64,000 nt of DNA from positions 4,588,001-4,652,000 of the forward strand of contig CBDIDH010000002.1 in NCBI GenBank assembly GCA_965277595.1, written 5' to 3'. A program made the translations under genes and the position numbers. This stretch comes from CBDIDH01 sp965277595. Lineage in GTDB: Bacteria > Planctomycetota > Planctomycetia > Isosphaerales > Isosphaeraceae. Under the pieces are notes generated by a model. It saw only the letters and a program-made list of their open reading frames with translations, had not been told where the DNA came from and did no database searches. Below are positions 33,699-42,285 of the stretch, piece after piece; position 1 is the stretch's first letter, and every line of letters starts with the position of its first letter.

Positions 33699-34108
33699 CT
33701 ATCTCCTGATGTGGCGACACTTTACCAGATCCATCACTCCACCTTCAAAGCCCTGGGTCGCTGTCCTCGTCGTACGCGTAGAGGTAGCCGGACTCCGAAT
33801 GGTCATGGACCGTGGTGATGCTCCCGCCGCTGACCATCGGCGCCTGGTTCGTGACGTCAATCGTCTCGGTGCCCGGATCGCTGGTGCCGCTGGAGTCACT
33901 GGCATCGAACGTGAAGCTGTCCTGGCCGACGAAATGGGTGTCGGGCGTGTAGGTGAACGAACTGCCGTTGAGCGTCAAGGTCCCGTGCGCGGGCTGGCTG
34001 ACCGCGCTGATCGTCGGCGTCTCGCCGTTCATGTCATAGGCGGACAGATACCCATACGCCTGGTGATCGTGGACCGTGCTCATGCTGCCGCCGCCGACCA
34101 TCGGGGGC
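33699..34108 (-). pseudogene. fragment of a tandem cadherin/VCBS-like repeat protein
   Basis: The minus frame encodes about one and a half units of a ~75-residue repeat. Each unit starts NQAPMVSGGS or APMVGGGS, then TVHDH, then a YGYLSAYD or GYLYAYDED stretch. In between comes the Ig/cadherin-like core PAHGTLTLNGSSFTYTPD and GQDSFTFDASD. Such units build giant surface proteins in planctomycetes. The frame has no plausible start and breaks near 33745 beside the IS66 element, so it is a remnant. Confidence 0.65.
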
Positions 34109-34109
34109 A

Positions 34110-34712
34110 TTCCCGAGAGGAGCTTGCGGTCTTCACAGCCCTTGAATCGCGGGGATGAACCTGAGCGCGGCCCTTTGACGGCGGGCCATCTCGATGCGGC
34201 ATCCCCAGAACATGTGGCGAGGGCTCATGGTGTCGTCCTTGTGGGGGGGCCACTCGAACATCCAGGCGGGGCGCACAGCTCAGCCCGGGGTGGCCAGGTG
34301 ACGACCTCTTGAGGTGGAAACAAAGCGGTTCGCGCATCCGAACATCCGGGTGCTCGACTCTGGGCTGTTTCGCAACGGGTTAGGAATCGGAAGGTTGTCC
34401 TCGAATCGAGGGCGAGATGTATTCAATACATGAGCCATTCCTCGAATGCAAGGATAAAATTCCTGGATTTTGAAAATAATTTTCGAGGGGTGCGGGTTCG
34501 AATTTTTTCGGTTCGGTTCTCCCGCAGATCTTCTCATCGGCTGCGTCGCTCACAGGCGGTGAGTCCGCTCCCCAACTCTCGTTTTCGGACCGCTTGCGAG
34601 AATATGGACGGATCGACTAGAGTATGGGAAAGGAAGTCGACGCGGGGCGGAATGAACAAGAGCGCCCCGTGAGAGGTCGGTGAGCCAAGAGTTCGCGGGA
34701 GAGCACTCAACA
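34110..34712. other. intergenic region upstream of the S41 protease
   Basis: About 600 bases without a convincing gene. The first part may still be decayed repeat-protein DNA. Near the protease gene TTGCGA (34594-34599) and TAGAGT (34618-34623), 18 bases apart, could serve as a sigma70-type promoter. An AT-rich patch lies at 34440-34510. Confidence 0.35.
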
Positions 34713-36089
34713 ATGCCACGTCGGAATCTCTACGCGATCGCCATGGTCGCCGCCGTCTCGATCTTTTGCTGGCAGGCGAACAAGTCGCAAGGGGCCAAGC
34801 CAAAAGACGAGATGATGGAGCTTTACGGCCTCTTCGTCGATGCCGTCGAACAGGTCGAAGCCAACTACGTCCGGCCCGTCGATCGCAAGGAACTGCTCGA
34901 AAGCGCCCTGCGCGGCATGCTTCAGAACCTCGACCAGCACTCGCAATTTATCAACGAGTCGGAATGGCGGTTCTTCAAGAAGCAGATCGAGGGGAAGTAC
35001 GGCGGGATCGGCATTCAGGTTGAGGTTGATCCCGAGGCCGAACGGCTCAAGGTGATCGCGCCGATGGTCGGAACCCCCGCGTACACCGCCGGAGTCTTGC
35101 CGGGCGACCTGATTCTTGAGATCGACGGGACGTCGACCGACGGGATGAGCCCCGACCGGGCCGTCGAGGTGCTCACGGGGCGGGTCGGAACCCCGGTGAA
35201 GATTCAGGTCAAGCACGAGGCCGACGACAAGGTCGAGACCCTGACCATGACCCGCGCGGTCATCGACATGCCGAGCGTCCTGGGCGACGTGCGCAAGGCC
35301 GATGATTCGTGGGATTTCATGATCGATCACGACAAGAAGATCGGTTACATCCGGATCACCAGCTTCATCCAGAACACCACCGAGGAACTCAAGGCCGCGC
35401 TCAACGACCTCAAGGGCGAGGGGATGACGGGCCTGATTCTCGACCTCCGCGATAACCCCGGCGGCTTGCTGAGCGCCGCGGTCGAAGTCTCCGACCTCTT
35501 TCTTGATGGCGGCGTGATCGTCAGCACGAAGGGACGCAACACGCCGAACAAGGTGTATGAAGCCCAGAAAGATGGCCAGTTCACCGATTTTCCGATGGTC
35601 GTGCTGGTGAACCACTCGTCCGCCTCGGCGGCGGAGATCGTCTCGGCCTGTCTTCAGGATCACAAACGGGCGCAGATCGTTGGCCAGCGGAGCTACGGCA
35701 AGGGGTCGGTCCAGAATATCCTGGAGCTCGAAGGGGGCAACAGCGTCCTGAAACTGACCGTGGCCTCGTATCATCGCCCCTCGGGCAAGAACATTCACCG
35801 GTTCAAGAACGCCAAGGACAGCGACGAGTGGGGCGTCTCGCCCGACCCGGGCCTTGAGGTGAAGATCACGCCCGAGCAATACGTCTCGTACGCCCGAGCC
35901 CGACGTCTCCGCGACCTCGTCTCGAACCGCCGAGGGCAGAAGCCGGAAGGCGAGAAGCCGAAGGGAGACGAGAAGGACAAGGAAAAAGAGAGCGAGAAGA
36001 ACGTCAAGAAGGCGGTCGTTGACAAGCAACTGGACAAGGCGCTTGCGGTGATCAAGGAGGATCTGACCGCGAAGCCGGACGCGAAGTGA
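34713..36089 (+). CDS. S41-family C-terminal processing peptidase (CtpA)
   Basis: A 458-residue secreted protease. The ATG at 34713 gives a clear signal sequence (MPRRNLYAIAMVAAVSIFCW) and has GGGAG upstream; GTG 34680 is an alternative. A PDZ domain (GGIGIQVEVDPEAERLKV to GDLILEIDGTSTDGM) precedes the S41 core. The catalytic serine lies in VNHSSASAAEI (302-305) and the general-base Lys330 in RSYGKGSVQ. A lysine/glutamate-rich tail closes the protein. It trims C termini of periplasmic or membrane proteins. Its stop overlaps the tsaD start (GTGA), indicating translational coupling. Confidence 0.92.
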   Translation: MPRRNLYAIAMVAAVSIFCWQANKSQGAKPKDEMMELYGLFVDAVEQVEANYVRPVDRKELLESALRGMLQNLDQHSQFINESEWRFFKKQIEGKYGGIGIQVEVDPEAERLKVIAPMVGTPAYTAGVLPGDLILEIDGTSTDGMSPDRAVEVLTGRVGTPVKIQVKHEADDKVETLTMTRAVIDMPSVLGDVRKADDSWDFMIDHDKKIGYIRITSFIQNTTEELKAALNDLKGEGMTGLILDLRDNPGGLLSAAVEVSDLFLDGGVIVSTKGRNTPNKVYEAQKDGQFTDFPMVVLVNHSSASAAEIVSACLQDHKRAQIVGQRSYGKGSVQNILELEGGNSVLKLTVASYHRPSGKNIHRFKNAKDSDEWGVSPDPGLEVKITPEQYVSYARARRLRDLVSNRRGQKPEGEKPKGDEKDKEKESEKNVKKAVVDKQLDKALAVIKEDLTAKPDAK

Positions 36090-37168
36090 ACGAGACGCGA
36101 GAAGGAGACGACCCACGGCGAAGCCTCCTTCTCGCGATCGAGACGACCTGCGACGAGACCGGCGCGGCGGTGCTTGAGGCGTCAGAAGGCCCCGACTCGG
36201 GCGTGCCGGTCGTTCGTTCCAGCGTTGTTGCCTCGCAGATCAACCTGCATGAGCGCTTCGGCGGCGTCGTGCCCGAGATCGCCTCGCGCGCTCACGTGAG
36301 ACAGATCCTGCCGGTCGTCGACGAGGCGTTGAAGCGGGCCGGGGTTGGGTTGAACGAGATAAACGCCATCGCCGTGGCGACGAGGCCGGGGCTGGTTGGC
36401 GCGCTCGTCGTCGGCCTGACCGCGGCGAAGGCGTTCGCACTGGCGCTCGACGTGCCTTTAGTCGCGGTCGACCATCTGGAAGGGCATCTGTATGCCTGCC
36501 AGCTTGCGAACCCGGATCGGAACGTCTATCCGTTCCTGGGTCTGGTGGTCTCGGGTGGACATACAAGTTTGTATCACTGTCGGGGGCCTCTCGAAAACGA
36601 GGCGCTGGGCGGAACGACGGATGATGCGGCCGGAGAAGCCTTTGACAAGGTGGCGAACCTGCTCGGCCTTGGTTATCCGGGGGGTCCAGAAATTGAACGC
36701 GTGGCGCGTTCGGGTAGGGCGAACGCCTTTGCCTTTCCTCGGGCGTACCTTCACGACGACCGCCTGATTTTCAGCTTCTCTGGGCTGAAAACCGCGGTGC
36801 TTTACGCCGTTCAAGGGCAGGACGCTCGAACCCCGATCGGGCCGCTCGACCCGGCCCTGGTCGCGGACGTCGCCGCGAGCTTTCAGGCGGCGGTGGTTGA
36901 TGCTCTCGTCGCCAAGACGCGACAGGCACTCGCCCGGACGGGCTTGACGCGGGTCGGAATCGGTGGAGGCGTCGCGGCGAACGCCCACCTTCGCGAGAAA
37001 TTTCAGGCGTTGGCCGAAGCCCTGGGCGTGGAACTCCTGATTCCGCCGATGGCGCTCTGCACCGACAACGCGGCGATGGCCGGGATCGCCCTGCCGAAAC
37101 TCGCGGCGGGGCTGGTGGCTGAACTCGATATCGACGTCACGCCGGGCCTGGTGCGGCCGGGGCGTTGA
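36086..37168 (+). CDS. tsaD: tRNA N6-threonylcarbamoyladenosine synthase subunit TsaD
   Basis: A 360-residue ASKHA-fold protein of normal length. It has LAIETTCDETGAAVLE at the N terminus, the metal-binding HLEGH motif near 130-134, LVVSGGHTSLY, the EAFDKVANLLGLGYPGGP motif, FSFSGLKTAVLY and a C-terminal GGVAANAHLRE with PPMALCTDNAAM. It transfers the threonylcarbamoyl group to A37 of ANN-decoding tRNAs with TsaB and TsaE, which are not in this window. The GTG start overlaps the protease stop. Confidence 0.96.
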   Translation: MNETREGDDPRRSLLLAIETTCDETGAAVLEASEGPDSGVPVVRSSVVASQINLHERFGGVVPEIASRAHVRQILPVVDEALKRAGVGLNEINAIAVATRPGLVGALVVGLTAAKAFALALDVPLVAVDHLEGHLYACQLANPDRNVYPFLGLVVSGGHTSLYHCRGPLENEALGGTTDDAAGEAFDKVANLLGLGYPGGPEIERVARSGRANAFAFPRAYLHDDRLIFSFSGLKTAVLYAVQGQDARTPIGPLDPALVADVAASFQAAVVDALVAKTRQALARTGLTRVGIGGGVAANAHLREKFQALAEALGVELLIPPMALCTDNAAMAGIALPKLAAGLVAELDIDVTPGLVRPGR

Positions 37169-37173
37169 ATGAT

Positions 37174-37350
37174 TCAGGCCGTGGGCCGACGCCGAAAGAG
37201 ATAGGGCCGGGGATAGTACGGCTCAAACGTTTCGGGTTGTTCGTCGGGAGATAGGCGCCGGGGTTGGGCCATGGAAATCGGGTGGGGAAGCGCCGGGGAG
37301 CCGGGTTCGGGGCGGAGGGGGTTTTCGGATTGCGGTTCGTGATCGTGCAT
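37174..37350 (-). CDS. small proline-rich hypothetical protein
   Basis: A 58-residue frame from the ATG at 37350, with CGAGGT about nine bases upstream. It is rich in proline, arginine and glutamate (QPRRLSPDEQPETFEPYYP) and ends FRRRPTA. I do not recognise it. It fits neatly between convergent tsaD (6-base gap) and the divergent HAD gene, but coding evidence is weak. Confidence 0.35.
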   Translation of the reverse strand: MHDHEPQSENPLRPEPGSPALPHPISMAQPRRLSPDEQPETFEPYYPRPYLFRRRPTA

Positions 37351-37449
37351 CGTGGGTGACCTCGGGTCGAAACCCGGACTGAAAGAAAAATCGGGAGGAA
37401 AAACCGGTCGCGTTAAACCAGGGAGCGGCCTGACGGTTAACCCTCTGTC

Positions 37450-38175
37450 ATGAATCATCGGACCTTTCGGACTCGATTGATGAGAAATTCGCTCCTGGAA
37501 GGTGTCGAGGGGGTCGCCCTGGACGCCGTCGGGACCTTGATGGAACCCTCGCCATCCGTGGCCGACGTTTATCTCGCCGCGGCGGCCGGGCAGGGGTTGA
37601 CGCTCGATCGGGCCGACGTCCGTGAACGATTTCGGACGCATTTTCGGAACGATGAGGCCGACGAGACGCTCGGGCCGATGCTCACCAGTGAAGACCTGGA
37701 AGGCAGGCGCTGGCGGCGGATCGTGGCGGCGGTTCTGCCCGAGGTTCCCGACCCGGGTCGGGCCTTTGAGGAACTCTGGAACCATTTTGCCCAGCCGAGG
37801 GCGTGGCGTTGCTTTGCCGATGTCGGCCCGGCGGTGAAGGCGTTGCTCGGCCAGGGAATGCCGGTGCGGATCGCCTCGAATTTTGACAGGAGATTGCGGG
37901 GGGTCGTGGCGGGTCTGCCGGAACTTGCAGGGCTGACTGATGCGCTGGTGATCTCGTCGGAAGTGGGTTACCGTAAACCACATCCCGCGTTTTACGGGTC
38001 CGTTTGCGCCAGCCTTGGGCTTGAGCCGGCCAAGGTTCTTTTTGTGGGTGACGACCTGGAAAATGACGTGCGGGGGCCAATCCGCGCGGGTCTCCGAGCG
38101 ATCCGGCTGGATCGGACGGGGTCGGCCGGGACGGGGGATGAGAGCCGGATTTCCTCGCTCGTGGAACTTTTCTAA
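37450..38175 (+). CDS. HAD-superfamily hydrolase (subfamily IA)
   Basis: A 241-residue protein with HAD motifs I-IV. Motif I is ALDAVGTL with nucleophile Asp25, motif II is IASNFD, motif III is the lysine in YRKPHPAFY, and motif IV is FVGDDLENDVRGPIRAG. In motif I the position two after the nucleophile is valine, not the aspartate usual in phosphatases. It therefore resembles the DAYGTL form of haloacid dehalogenase-type members. Substrate unknown. It is transcribed towards lpxD. Confidence 0.85.
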   Translation: MNHRTFRTRLMRNSLLEGVEGVALDAVGTLMEPSPSVADVYLAAAAGQGLTLDRADVRERFRTHFRNDEADETLGPMLTSEDLEGRRWRRIVAAVLPEVPDPGRAFEELWNHFAQPRAWRCFADVGPAVKALLGQGMPVRIASNFDRRLRGVVAGLPELAGLTDALVISSEVGYRKPHPAFYGSVCASLGLEPAKVLFVGDDLENDVRGPIRAGLRAIRLDRTGSAGTGDESRISSLVELF

Positions 38176-38389
38176 GGCTGGTGAAAGCCGGGGTCGCGGG
38201 CCGATAAGGAGTCGAGGTTGAGCGACTCGGCTTGTCGGGTTGGGCGACTTGGATTAGATTCGGCCGCGCGTCAAAAGGGGGCCGATCGTCCAGGACATCC
38301 GAAGCGCCGAGACAGACGTCCCTTGCTTGACCTGTGCCCGGCCGTGCCGGTTCCCGTCCGTTCCTTTCAGGGAAGAAAGGAAGTCGAAC

Positions 38390-39475
38390 GTGGTCGCAAC
38401 GGTGGAAGAACTCGCGGCCCTGGTGCGCGGCCGATTGACCGGAGATGGCAGCGTCTCGATTCACGCGGCGCGCCCGGTCGGCGAGGCCGGTCCGGGGGAT
38501 ATCACGTTTATCGAGAACGCTCGATACGCGCGGATGCTCCGCACCTCGCCCGCTTCGGCGGCGATCGTCGGGCCGCATTTTCAACGGGCCACGTCGCCTC
38601 CGGAACTGGCCGTGATCGAGGTCGATGACCCGATCGTCGCTTTTCTGGCCGTGCGGAGCCATCTTCGAGGCGCGGTGAAACCGCGCTGGGCGGGCATCCA
38701 CCCGCAAGCCTTTGTCGCCCCGACCGCGAAGATTGGCGCGGATGTCGCCATTTATCCGTTCGCGTACGTCGGCGACGGGGCGGAAATCGGCGACGGCAGC
38801 ACGCTTTACCCCGGCGCGATCGTTGGCGAGAATTGCAAGCTCGGCCGCGAGGTCGTCTTGCACGCTCATGTCGTGCTTTACGATCAGGTCACCCTCGGCG
38901 ATCGTGTTGAGATCCACGCCGGCACGGTGATCGGCGGCGATGGCTTTGGCTATCGTCGGGTCGAGGGGCGGAACGTCAAGATTCCCCAGACTGGACGGGT
39001 CGAGATCGGCGATGACGTTGAAATTGGCGCCAATTGCACGGTCGACCGCGCGACGTTCGAGGCGACCCGGATCGGCGAGGGGACCAAGATCGATAACCTC
39101 GTCATGATCGGTCACAATAACCAGATCGGACGTCATAACCTGCTCTGTGCGCAGGTGGGCGTCGCGGGGAGTTGCAAGACCGGCGACCATGTGATCATGG
39201 CCGGACAGGCGGGGATCAAGGACGGAACCGTGATCGGCGACCGGGCGATCGTCAATGCCCAGGCGGGCGTGCATCGCAACGTCGCCGCCGATCAGCAGGT
39301 CTTCGGCACCCCGGCGATTCCGATCCGCGAACAGCGTCAGCTTTATCGGATGACCGCCCGCCTTCCCGAGATGCAGCGCCAGCTTACCGAGCTTGCCGAA
39401 CTTGTCGCCCGACTGTCGGCCGCCCCGCGCGAGCCCATCACCGAGGAATGGGTTGATGATGGGTTGGAAGGGTGA
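38390..39475 (+). CDS. lpxD: UDP-3-O-acylglucosamine N-acyltransferase
   Basis: A 361-residue protein. The GTG at 38390 after GAAAGGAAG gives the usual LpxD start VVATVEELAALVRG. The N-terminal uridine-binding domain (GDITFIENARYA) is followed by a left-handed beta-helix of hexapeptide repeats (IGADVAIYPFAYVGDGAEIGD). The catalytic histidine region is MIGHNNQIGRHN near 241. A C-terminal helix follows (TARLPEMQRQLTELAELVARL). It adds the N-linked hydroxyacyl chain in lipid A synthesis. Its acyl donor is ACP-bound. LpxI is encoded 300 bases downstream and LpxB at 53097. Confidence 0.95.
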   Translation: MVATVEELAALVRGRLTGDGSVSIHAARPVGEAGPGDITFIENARYARMLRTSPASAAIVGPHFQRATSPPELAVIEVDDPIVAFLAVRSHLRGAVKPRWAGIHPQAFVAPTAKIGADVAIYPFAYVGDGAEIGDGSTLYPGAIVGENCKLGREVVLHAHVVLYDQVTLGDRVEIHAGTVIGGDGFGYRRVEGRNVKIPQTGRVEIGDDVEIGANCTVDRATFEATRIGEGTKIDNLVMIGHNNQIGRHNLLCAQVGVAGSCKTGDHVIMAGQAGIKDGTVIGDRAIVNAQAGVHRNVAADQQVFGTPAIPIREQRQLYRMTARLPEMQRQLTELAELVARLSAAPREPITEEWVDDGLEG

Positions 39476-39510
39476 CGGGAGCTCTGGTGATTGGTTGGGG
39501 ACTGAGTACC

Positions 39511-39745
39511 AATGACCGATGACCAAGGCATTCGGATCAATCTCCTGGATGACTCGGTCATTGGAGTTGTTGAGCAATCGACGTAAGGACAGAAGGGCAA
39601 AGGACAGAAGGGCAAAGGGCAAAATCTGCTCTTTGTCCTTGTGACCTTTGACCTTTAGCCAAAGAGATTTCAAAATGCGCAACGTCCGTGATGACCAAGG
39701 AATTCGGATCAATCTCCTGAATGAATGGGCCATTGGTCATTCGGA
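39511..39745. repeat. cluster of heptad palindromes between lpxD and lpxI
   Basis: Three elements are stacked. The first is at 39511-39560 (AATGACC, GATGACC ... GGTCATT). The second, of another family, is at 39586-39660, built of GGACAGA and GGGCAAA heptads against TTTGTCC and TTTGACC. The third, at 39687-39745, shares ATTCGGATCAATCTCCTG with the first. The open frame of lpxI runs back through them but is not expected to be translated there. Confidence 0.7.
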
Positions 39746-39782
39746 TCAAGACAAAACCGACCTCGCTCCAATCTCTTCCCTG

Positions 39783-40745
39783 ATGGTATCGTCTTCAAGT
39801 CCCACGCCCGCCCGCAAGCATGGAGGCTCGCCCGCGGTGTCAGCGATCACGAACAGTCCGCCGAGGGTGGCGCGCAGGTTGACCCTGAATCCGCCCCCGC
39901 CGCCGTCGAATCTGACGCTCGGCCTGCTCGCGGGAAGCGGGCGGTTCCCGATCCTCTTCGCCGAGGCGGCGAGGCGCCAGGGGTACAAGATCGCCTGCGT
40001 CGGAATCCATTACGAGGCTCCCGAAGAACTCAGGGCGCTTTGCGACTCGTTCGACATGGTGAGCGTCTCGCGACTCGGCGGGATGATCCGCGCCTTCAAG
40101 AAACGCGACGTCCAGCGGATCGTGATGGCGGGCAAGGTGACCAAAAGCGTGATGTACACGCCCTTTCGGTGGCTCCGGCTCACGCCCGACCTGCGCATGG
40201 CTCAGTTCTGGTTCCGAACGCTCCGCGGAGACCGACGCGACGATTCGATCTTGCTCGGCGTGATCTCCGAGTTTGAGCGTGACGGCTTGACCTTCGACTC
40301 GGCCCTTGACTATTGCCCGGAGCTACTCGTGAAGGAAGGCGTTCTGACCCGACGCGCCCCGACCTCCGGGGAGCAAAAGGACATTGAATTCGGCTGGGCC
40401 CTGGCCAAGGAAATGGGCAGGCTCGACGTCGGCCAGTCGGTGGCGATCAAGGAACAGGCCGCGCTGGCGGTCGAGGCGATCGAGGGGACCGACCGCTGTA
40501 TCGAACGCGCGGGGTTCCTCTGCCGGAGTGGCGGCTGGACGCTCGTCAAGGTCGCCAAGCCCGAGCAAGATGTTCGGTTCGACGTGCCGACCGTCGGTCT
40601 CTCGACGATCGAGACCCTGCACAAGGCCCGCGCCCGGGTTCTCGCGATCGAGGCGCACCGGACGATCATGATCGATCAGGCCGAGGTCATCGCCCTCGCC
40701 GATCGCTATGGACTCTCAATCGTCGCGCTCGCCGATCGATCCTGA
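39783..40745 (+). CDS. lpxI: UDP-2,3-diacylglucosamine diphosphatase LpxI
   Basis: A 320-residue protein of the LpxI (formerly DUF1009) family. It has LGLLAGSGRFPILFAEAARRQG at the start of the N domain, then VSRLGGMIRAFKKRDVQRIVMAGKVTK and LRGDRRDDSILLGVISEFE. The C-terminal domain has EFGWALAKEMGRLDVGQSV, DVPTVGLSTIETLHKA and EAHRTIMID. It hydrolyses UDP-2,3-diacylglucosamine to lipid X, replacing LpxH. The ATG at 39783 is chosen because homology starts near residue 40 and repeats lie upstream; no strong ribosome site is visible. Its last 30 bases overlap the convergent kinase-like gene. Confidence 0.92.
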   Translation: MVSSSSPTPARKHGGSPAVSAITNSPPRVARRLTLNPPPPPSNLTLGLLAGSGRFPILFAEAARRQGYKIACVGIHYEAPEELRALCDSFDMVSVSRLGGMIRAFKKRDVQRIVMAGKVTKSVMYTPFRWLRLTPDLRMAQFWFRTLRGDRRDDSILLGVISEFERDGLTFDSALDYCPELLVKEGVLTRRAPTSGEQKDIEFGWALAKEMGRLDVGQSVAIKEQAALAVEAIEGTDRCIERAGFLCRSGGWTLVKVAKPEQDVRFDVPTVGLSTIETLHKARARVLAIEAHRTIMIDQAEVIALADRYGLSIVALADRS

Positions 40746-41540
40746 AGGAGGCCGACGGGAGAGGTCGGGGGGCAACTCGGCAAGCTCCTTGACCTCGGCC
40801 TTGACGGGCGGACGCCCCGATTCCACGGCGCGGACGAGAACCTCGGCGGCGATGGAGAGGCCGAGGCTGTTCGAGTCGAGGACAAGGTCGTAGTTGTGCG
40901 GGTCGTTGGGGTCAACGCGGTACATCGTCCGCTCAAACTGGTTGCGGCGGCGGTCGAGATCGCGCGCGGCGCGGCGGGCGGTTCGAAAGGAAACGCCCAT
41001 TCGCTCGGCCAGGCGATCGGCCCGGACAGGAAGCGGGGCAATGACCCGGACCAAAAGCGTCGCGTCTCTCGGCAAGAGAAACCCCGCGCCCCGGCCGACG
41101 ATCAGCGAGTCGCCGGCCCGGCCAATGGCCTCGACAAGCTTGGCGAGGTGATCGAGATAGGCTTCCTGGGGGGCGTAATGTTCCTCGCGAAGGGGCAAGA
41201 TCCAGTCCTGGACGACGCTCGGGGCGAGTTCGTCAAAGGCGCGGACCTCGTCGGTCGGCATCTCCATGCGCTGGGCAATGGCTTCGAGAACTTCGTGGTC
41301 GTAAACCTTCCAATCGAGCCGGGTTCCGACAAGCCGGGCGATCGTCCCCGCGCCCGCGCCGGCCTCTCGGCTGATGCAGACGTTGCGGAAGCGAGCGACC
41401 GGAGCGAGGTTCCCGCGCGACTTTTCACGGCCCGAGGCGCGTCCAAAGAGCCAGCGCGCGAAGGCTCCCGGCCAGGCGCGGAGCCCTCTTTCTGAATCTT
41501 CCGACGATCCGGCGGCCGATGTCGACCCGGACGAGGCCAT
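40716..41540 (-). CDS. cytidylate kinase-like protein
   Basis: A 274-residue protein; the ATG at 41540 has GGAGGAA at ideal distance. The nucleotide-binding start is VCISREAGAGAGTIA, the variant loop of cytidylate-kinase-like proteins, in place of a classical GxxxxGKS. It is followed by WKVYDHEVLEAIAQRM. RGAGFLLPRDATLLVRVIAP, a lid region rich in arginine (RTARRAARDLDRRR) and YDLVLDSNSLGL complete the fold. An N-terminal ~60 residues are low complexity. True CMP kinase activity is doubtful, as this clade is distinct from Cmk. Confidence 0.82.
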   Translation of the reverse strand: MASSGSTSAAGSSEDSERGLRAWPGAFARWLFGRASGREKSRGNLAPVARFRNVCISREAGAGAGTIARLVGTRLDWKVYDHEVLEAIAQRMEMPTDEVRAFDELAPSVVQDWILPLREEHYAPQEAYLDHLAKLVEAIGRAGDSLIVGRGAGFLLPRDATLLVRVIAPLPVRADRLAERMGVSFRTARRAARDLDRRRNQFERTMYRVDPNDPHNYDLVLDSNSLGLSIAAEVLVRAVESGRPPVKAEVKELAELPPDLSRRPPSGSIGERDD

Positions 41541-41880
41541 CCGAAAGTTCCTCCGCGCGACCTGGATCAATCCAGTTTAGAGAGCGCCGTCAAGGAATGA
41601 AAGACGGCCCTTCTTACCGGGCTCTCCCTTGTAAGGCTTACAAACGAACCGGGCCATCCCATCGCGGGAAAAATCGTGGAGATTTCCTCAAGTTTCCCGG
41701 CGCTGGGACTTTGGGTCTGGATCAGAAATGTTCGCGATGGGTCCGGCACGGTCGTTGCTTTAGTCGACGATTGCTCCGCCCGGGAACGATCGAGCAAGGC
41801 GACGCGACGCGAAAATCGAAACGGCGGAGATCCATCATCATCGCCCAGATTCATCGAACGATTGAGGGAGACGGACTCAA
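41541..41880. other. intergenic region, nothing recognised
   Basis: About 340 bases between the divergent kinase-like gene and the small gene at 41881. I see no repeat element, RNA motif or convincing frame; promoters for both flanking genes are expected here. Confidence 0.4.
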
Positions 41881-42087
41881 ATGAGAGATCGGCAAAACAC
41901 CCTGCTCTGGATGAAGGACCTCATCGACCACATGTCTCAGTGCCACGAGCAGCTTCAATGGGCGTCGGACGGCCGGACCGAGTCGTTTCTGGCCGATACG
42001 CTGATCGGCGACCTGAAGGAATGCCGGCAACTTTGCGAGGAACTCCGCGCCGGTCAGCCGAAAGCCCGGGTTTTGAACGCGGTCTAG
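41881..42087 (+). CDS. small conserved-looking hypothetical protein, 68 aa
   Basis: A 68-residue helical protein with a GAGGGAG ribosome site. It contains evenly spaced hydrophobic, histidine and cysteine residues (LIDHMSQCHEQLQWA, IGDLKECRQLCEEL), which predicts two amphipathic helices. A metal- or DNA-binding role is conceivable but not shown. It stands alone, followed by a heptad palindrome. Confidence 0.65.
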   Translation: MRDRQNTLLWMKDLIDHMSQCHEQLQWASDGRTESFLADTLIGDLKECRQLCEELRAGQPKARVLNAV

Positions 42088-42103
42088 CCGTCTCTGGAGA
42101 AAT

Positions 42104-42212
42104 GCAAAGTCCCGATGACCGAGGACCAATGACCGAAAAATTCCGCCTTTTGGTCATCGGTCACTGGACATTGGTCATCGAAGAAACCGCCTCTGCAATG
42201 CTCCCGCTAGCC
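42104..42212. repeat. heptad-repeat palindrome with conserved flanks (copy 7)
   Basis: The core at 42114-42179 reads GATGACC, GAGGACC, AATGACC, a short centre, then GGTCATC, GGTCACT, GGACATT, GGTCATC. The left flank GCAAAGTCCC and right flank CTCTGCAATGCTCC correspond to those of the copies at 21664 and 26575. Confidence 0.75.
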
Positions 42213-42285
42213 GTCTCTGGCCGGTCGGCGGGGGACCCGTTAAGCTTGACCGTCGCGTCAAGTTTTCCCTTCGGGACCCCCGCTC

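Noticed and set aside
34707..36116. 469-residue minus-strand frame of almost the same length as the protease
   Set aside because: It is a mirror frame of the S41 protease gene, which has signal peptide, PDZ and catalytic residues.
37682..39733. 683-residue open frame on the minus strand
   Set aside because: It is a shadow of the HAD and lpxD genes, with biased composition and no domain.
39511..39745. possible CRISPR array between lpxD and lpxI
   Set aside because: The repeats are 7-bp palindromic heptads without spacers of constant length and without cas genes; they belong to dispersed intergenic elements.
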